Shown: positions 60,430-64,000 of the stretch, one piece after another | Numbering within the stretch: position 1 is the stretch's first letter | Layout of the letters: each line of letters begins with the position of its first letter | Source: Azolla caroliniana | Taxonomy: Eukaryota; Polypodiophyta | NCBI GenBank assembly: GCA_043228905.1 | Contig: JBHGNT010000017.1 | Coordinates: forward strand, 14,446,001-14,510,000 | Direction of reading: 5' to 3' | DNA length: 64,000 nucleotides | Translations under genes and position numbers: made by a program | Notes under the pieces: model-generated | What the model saw: only the letters and a program-made list of their open reading frames with translations | What the model was told of the DNA's origin: nothing | Databases searched by the model: none

Positions 60430-63321
60430 CTACGGCGGGTCCGTTGGTGGTTGCTGCGGCTGCTCCTCCGTTTGTGGCTCTGACACCGGCGTCTCCGTCG
60501 TTGCTCCCTGCGTCGTGGTGGTCTCCGGTTGACTGGTTCCCGGCTGGCCCTCAGCTGACGACGGTTCCTCATCACTAAGGTTAACCGTTGTCGCTTCCCG
60601 TGCTTTTTCTTCCCGTACCCGGGACCGCTCGTAGCTTTCAAACTCAATTTGAGCGTCCAGCCTATCATCGTCCAGTTGAGCTACGAGCTGCCTGACCTGC
60701 GCCAGCTGTTCATCTGCCAGGACTTGGAAGTCGTCGGCCAGCTCGTCCCGTATGGCGGTGAAGTCCTCGGAAGTCAACGTATAACAGTCATCTCCTTCTT
60801 TCCGCCGGTTTGCCACATCCGCCGGTAGCAACTGGAGTTCCGCCGCGTTTTGTGCCCACTTTGTCCACCATTTTACGGAGCTTTCATCAATCAAGTGCTT
60901 CGTCTGATTCAGCCATGCCCGGAGGATGGACTGAATCCGGCTCGTTCCCAATTGCGATTTGCTTTCCGCCGCTTGCCGTTCCTCCTTCAGTTGTTTGATG
61001 ATTTTTACGTTGTCCTCCACCTGCGCCTTGTAATGCGTCAATTGCCTTTGATATGTACTTTGTAATTTCTGCAATACTGTTGACGCTCTCTCCTTGTCTT
61101 CCTGTTGCTGCCACTGGAGCTCCATCCGGACCTTCTCCGCCTCTTCCAAGCGTCTTGTATTTTCCGCCCGTTCGTCGGCGATCGCCATCGCGGGCCGATC
61201 AACTGCCTGCTGGAGCTCGGCCATCCGTTCTTTATGCTCCATTTCCAGCCGTTTGTAGTCCCGGTGCAGGTGCTCAAAATCATCCATCTTTTGCTTGAGC
61301 CATGCGTTGATCTGACGACGGGCCCGGTCCTCGCGGTCCTTCTGCTGGCGGAGCTCTTCCTTTAGCCGTTCAATCTCTGTTTCCGCCGTTTTCCGCAGCT
61401 TGTCCTTTTCCTGCAGCACTTTGTCTTTCTCCTCCTTTAGCCGGTCGTACGCTTGATGGCCTTTCCGGAGGCTCTCCTCTGGCCGGTGGAGGTTCTCAGC
61501 AGTCTTCTTTAATTCGGCTTCGGCCGCCGTCTTCAATTCTCGTTCACGGCTCCTTAGCGCATCTTGTGCGGCAAGTTCCTCTCTCAATTCCGCAAGCTCC
61601 CGAGCTTGCGCCGCATCTCTCGCCGGAACGGTTTCTGTTGTCGGGGTCTTATTGCTATGTACATGTCGTTCCGTTTCATTATTCTGTACACTTACCGGAG
61701 TCACCGGTGATTGGATCCGTATTTTGGCCATCTCTGTCGTGACCTGATCCAAATCTTTTTCAAGGCACCGGATTCTGGACCGGGCCGTCTCTAGTTGTTC
61801 GGTTGTGACGAGCAACCGTTCGCTTTGCGCTCTTTCTTCCGCCTCTATATACCCTACTGCTCCAGCTATCTGTTCGCCTATCCACCGGAGCCACAGGCTA
61901 CCGGTGCCTTGCTGTGCTTGGACGGAGGTTTGATAGATGGGCTCACTTGTAGAGGGGTGGTCCCGCCTGGTTGCGCCGAGTTGCAGTTCCATTTCTGCCC
62001 GTGGACCATCCTGCTGTCCTGGTTCCCCTTGCGCTTCTTCTTGGCTGACCGAGGGAAGCTGCAGTGACCTTTCCGGCTCTGGCGGGATGGGACTTGCCGG
62101 TGTTGCCGGTGGTGCCGGGGCTTCTGTTTCCGGTGCCATCTGCACCGGTTCCGGTTCCTTCCTTGGCGAGGGAGTCTCAGTATGGGGAGCCGGTGTTCCC
62201 TCCGTCTGAGGGTCCGAACGTTTCCCGACTGTCTCAACGGTCCTTGCCGACGACCGTCGATGGAGGTGCTCCGTAGGCTCCTCCTCTATTTCCTCCTCCT
62301 GAGCTCCGGCATTGAGTTTTGCCGCCAAGGGGTCCACTTCTCGATTCACCGGTCGGCGGAGTGTGACCTTCACGGGCCGTGCCGGTGGTTCCTCCTGCGC
62401 CTCCGTTGGGCGCTTCCGGCTTCCGCTTCCTGCTGCCGCCTGTTCTGTATCCACCGCCTTTCCCTTTCTAGCCTTAGAGGCCAACAACTGTTGCCGTTTG
62501 GAAGCCGTCCTTGGTGTGCCGTCCGGCACTCTTCCTCGCTTCTTGGGCTGGACGGTTTGAACGGGTGGCACCAACAAGGTGAGCCACTGCGTTACGGCGT
62601 GCCATATCCTCCGTCCGTCTCGACCTTCTTTGCCATCTTTGCCTCTGACGATCTCAATCGCCGCACACAACCCGTCTGCGATCAATACCGGCCAATCCAC
62701 CTTGATCCCTTCATAGGTGGCGATGATCATCCCTGCCCGGTTCTGCGGCATGACACGGGGTCTAGGGTACACGTGGCCGTATTCATGGAGCACACGAGCA
62801 ATTTCGCGGAACAACATATCTCCGCCGCCCTGTGTCCGGTAGCCCTTGCTGGCTAGAGAGTACTCACCAAAATACCTGATGAGTTGCTCCGGGGTTGGAT
62901 TGTCGATCGTGAGTATGCCTCCCTCCGGAAGGCCTGTTAACGCTCGAATCGCCTCTGCCGTTATGACCTCTGTATCGATTTCCTTGATCACTTTGTCGGC
63001 TTCTTTGTGTGGCGGTACTTCCATCATCATCAAGAAGCCCTCGAGCCCGTGTTGCTTCAGCCATGTCTTGGCGGCTTCCGACAGCGTTTGCGGGTCCATC
63101 TCTGTGTCGGGGTCTGATTGCGGTGACGAGGATGGATGGTGATGAGAGCGGGGTTGAGAAAGAGAGAGTTCAGAAGGTGGGGGTTCTCTGTGCGCAGGTT
63201 CTCGTCTGATGATCTTGCAGCGTTTCGGTGCTTCTGTGCTCCTGGGTTCGCGAAAGTAGAGGGTCTCTACGCGCAATGGTTTTTGTCTGTGCATTCTGGC
63301 GCCTTTTTCGAGTTTGTGCAT
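60430..63321 (-). CDS. Large coiled-coil protein encoded downstream of gypsy integrase (element C additional ORF)
   Basis: 963 codons without a stop. The likely start is ATG 63099 (MDPQTLSEAAKTW), giving 889 residues. Residues about 75-320 of the long form make a compact domain of unknown family, with LTGLPEGGILTIDNPTPEQL, RVLHEYGHVYPRPR and RRIWHAVTQWL. Residues 320-540 are Pro/Glu/Arg-rich and disordered. From 540 to 860 lies a very long Glu/Lys/Gln-rich coiled coil, then a short domain with WWTKWAQNAAELQL. The tail is acidic and Thr/Gln-rich. It sits between integrase and the 3' LTR, where some plant gypsy elements carry an extra (env-like) ORF. I see no signal peptide or membrane segment. 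Role unknown; a structural or DNA-tethering part is possible. Confidence 0.75.
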   Translation of the reverse strand: MHKLEKGARMHRQKPLRVETLYFREPRSTEAPKRCKIIRREPAHREPPPSELSLSQPRSHHHPSSSPQSDPDTEMDPQTLSEAAKTWLKQHGLEGFLMMMEVPPHKEADKVIKEIDTEVITAEAIRALTGLPEGGILTIDNPTPEQLIRYFGEYSLASKGYRTQGGGDMLFREIARVLHEYGHVYPRPRVMPQNRAGMIIATYEGIKVDWPVLIADGLCAAIEIVRGKDGKEGRDGRRIWHAVTQWLTLLVPPVQTVQPKKRGRVPDGTPRTASKRQQLLASKARKGKAVDTEQAAAGSGSRKRPTEAQEEPPARPVKVTLRRPVNREVDPLAAKLNAGAQEEEIEEEPTEHLHRRSSARTVETVGKRSDPQTEGTPAPHTETPSPRKEPEPVQMAPETEAPAPPATPASPIPPEPERSLQLPSVSQEEAQGEPGQQDGPRAEMELQLGATRRDHPSTSEPIYQTSVQAQQGTGSLWLRWIGEQIAGAVGYIEAEERAQSERLLVTTEQLETARSRIRCLEKDLDQVTTEMAKIRIQSPVTPVSVQNNETERHVHSNKTPTTETVPARDAAQARELAELREELAAQDALRSRERELKTAAEAELKKTAENLHRPEESLRKGHQAYDRLKEEKDKVLQEKDKLRKTAETEIERLKEELRQQKDREDRARRQINAWLKQKMDDFEHLHRDYKRLEMEHKERMAELQQAVDRPAMAIADERAENTRRLEEAEKVRMELQWQQQEDKERASTVLQKLQSTYQRQLTHYKAQVEDNVKIIKQLKEERQAAESKSQLGTSRIQSILRAWLNQTKHLIDESSVKWWTKWAQNAAELQLLPADVANRRKEGDDCYTLTSEDFTAIRDELADDFQVLADEQLAQVRQLVAQLDDDRLDAQIEFESYERSRVREEKAREATTVNLSDEEPSSAEGQPGTSQPETTTTQGATTETPVSEPQTEEQPQQPPTDPP

Positions 63322-63473
63322 GTCGCGTACTTAAAATAACATTATGTCCTGTGGTGGCGCTTTAAATGCCCACTACGTACCTTTTCGCTCCACGCTCTTT
63401 CATCCATTCATTCCTCGCTTTTGCATGATTGTTTTTTTTTTTTTTTCCAGTTATTATTATTATTAGTGTGACG

Positions 63474-64000
63474 TCACATGTCCGTTGGTCCTCCCGGACC
63501 CTTACTGGCCTCATTCTCTCCGGTTCCCGGCTTGCCGTCTCTGCCGTCTTGGTGGTTGCCGTCGGTCCTTTGCTCAAACGGGTTCTTAGGCATCGGTCCT
63601 CTATATGCCTTTAACCGGAATCCGTTGACCCATTTGCCCAGCACTTCGCCGGCAAGTGTCCCCAACTGGTAGGACCCATTATACTCCCGTGTTAGCCAAT
63701 ATGGTTCGGTCCATCTAAACCTTAGTTTACCCAGCATCTTGCCCATCCGGGTTTGGAATACTAACCCCGGTTTGCCGATTGCGAACATTTTTTCGTTACC
63801 TTTCCTGTGTCGGTCGACGAATGCTTTTCGTTGCCGTTGCTCCAATTCTAAATGTAAGATGCTGGTCAACCGTTGTTCCTCCAGCTCACACAGCGCTGTC
63901 AACCTTATTGTCTCCGACTCCTTCTCGTTCAGCCATTCTCGTAGCTGGATCCGTAAGCTAGGTACTTGAAATTCTACCGGCATGACCGCCTCGAGTCCGA
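63474..64000 (-). CDS. Gypsy element C integrase C-terminus (partial, runs off the right edge)
   Basis: The frame is open from the window edge and ends at 63474. It contains EAVMPVEFQVPSLRI, RKAFVDRHRKGNEKMF, FAIGKPGLVFQTRMG and WVNGFRLKAYRG, the C-terminal fold of a Ty3/gypsy integrase similar to that of element B. It ends in a Gly/Asp/Lys-rich tail. RT, protease and gag should lie to the right of the window. It is 152 bp upstream of the large coiled-coil ORF and in the same orientation. Confidence 0.85.
   Translation of the reverse strand, partial: GLEAVMPVEFQVPSLRIQLREWLNEKESETIRLTALCELEEQRLTSILHLELEQRQRKAFVDRHRKGNEKMFAIGKPGLVFQTRMGKMLGKLRFRWTEPYWLTREYNGSYQLGTLAGEVLGKWVNGFRLKAYRGPMPKNPFEQRTDGNHQDGRDGKPGTGENEASKGPGGPTDM

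Noticed and set aside
60225-60668. Minus-strand 147-codon frame rich in Arg/Gln/Asn
   Set aside because: Out-of-frame overlap with the end of the 963-codon ORF; composition follows the GTT/TTG repeats.
1-64000. CRISPR arrays, bacterial operons, plasmid or phage features
   Set aside because: None present; spliced genes and plant retroelements show this is eukaryotic nuclear DNA.

Overview
This window looks like nuclear DNA from a land plant. Introns are spliced at GT/AG sites. There is a GDSL esterase/lipase gene, an intronless PLS-class PPR gene and a pair of box C/D snoRNAs. Most of the rest is nested LTR retrotransposons and one LINE, including a copia primer site of the plant initiator-Met type and a gypsy primer site of the plant tRNA-Asp type. 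The YGKCG-rich PPR protein and the transposon-rich spacing remind me of ferns or lycophytes, but nothing here proves the species.

Layout. 1-5.5 kb: a minus-strand gene of at least six phase-consistent exons. It encodes an unfamiliar N-terminal region, a coiled coil, a RING-H2 finger and a C-terminal 17-residue repeat that runs off the left edge. 5.7-14.5 kb: a minus-strand L1-type LINE (ORF1, then ORF2 endonuclease) split by a nearly intact Ty3/gypsy chromovirus (7,076-13,014). The chromovirus has a 5-bp target duplication and LTRs that differ at one base. 15.6-20.8 kb: a decayed Ty1/copia element with a 5-bp target duplication. 22.2-25.6 kb: a five-exon GDSL gene behind six CCAAT/ACGT promoter repeats. 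25.6-41.9 kb: mostly featureless AT-rich DNA with short duplications and one small secreted proline-rich protein gene (34.9 kb). 41.9-43.6 kb: PPR gene. 45.1-51.1 kb: two inverted copies of a box C/D snoRNA with conserved flanks, on either side of an old copia remnant. 52.3-64 kb: a stack of broken retroelements. These are a copia gag fragment, two gypsy elements with unusual sequence downstream of integrase, a copia 3' end with a basic C-terminal extension, and a stray plus-strand LTR.

The most notable system is the chromovirus at 7.1-13.0 kb. Eleven bases at its predicted RNA 5' end are complementary to its primer-binding site, which predicts Tf1/sushi-style self-priming instead of tRNA priming. 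Its LTR carries two arrays of heat-shock elements just upstream of the TATA box. gag and pol are linked by a GTTAAAC candidate -1 frameshift site. A relative (the LTR at 55.9-56.3 kb) shares the same promoter layout. Other good leads are the 963-codon ORF downstream of a gypsy integrase, an aspartic-protease-like domain downstream of another integrase, the snoRNA pair, and the promoter repeats of the GDSL gene.
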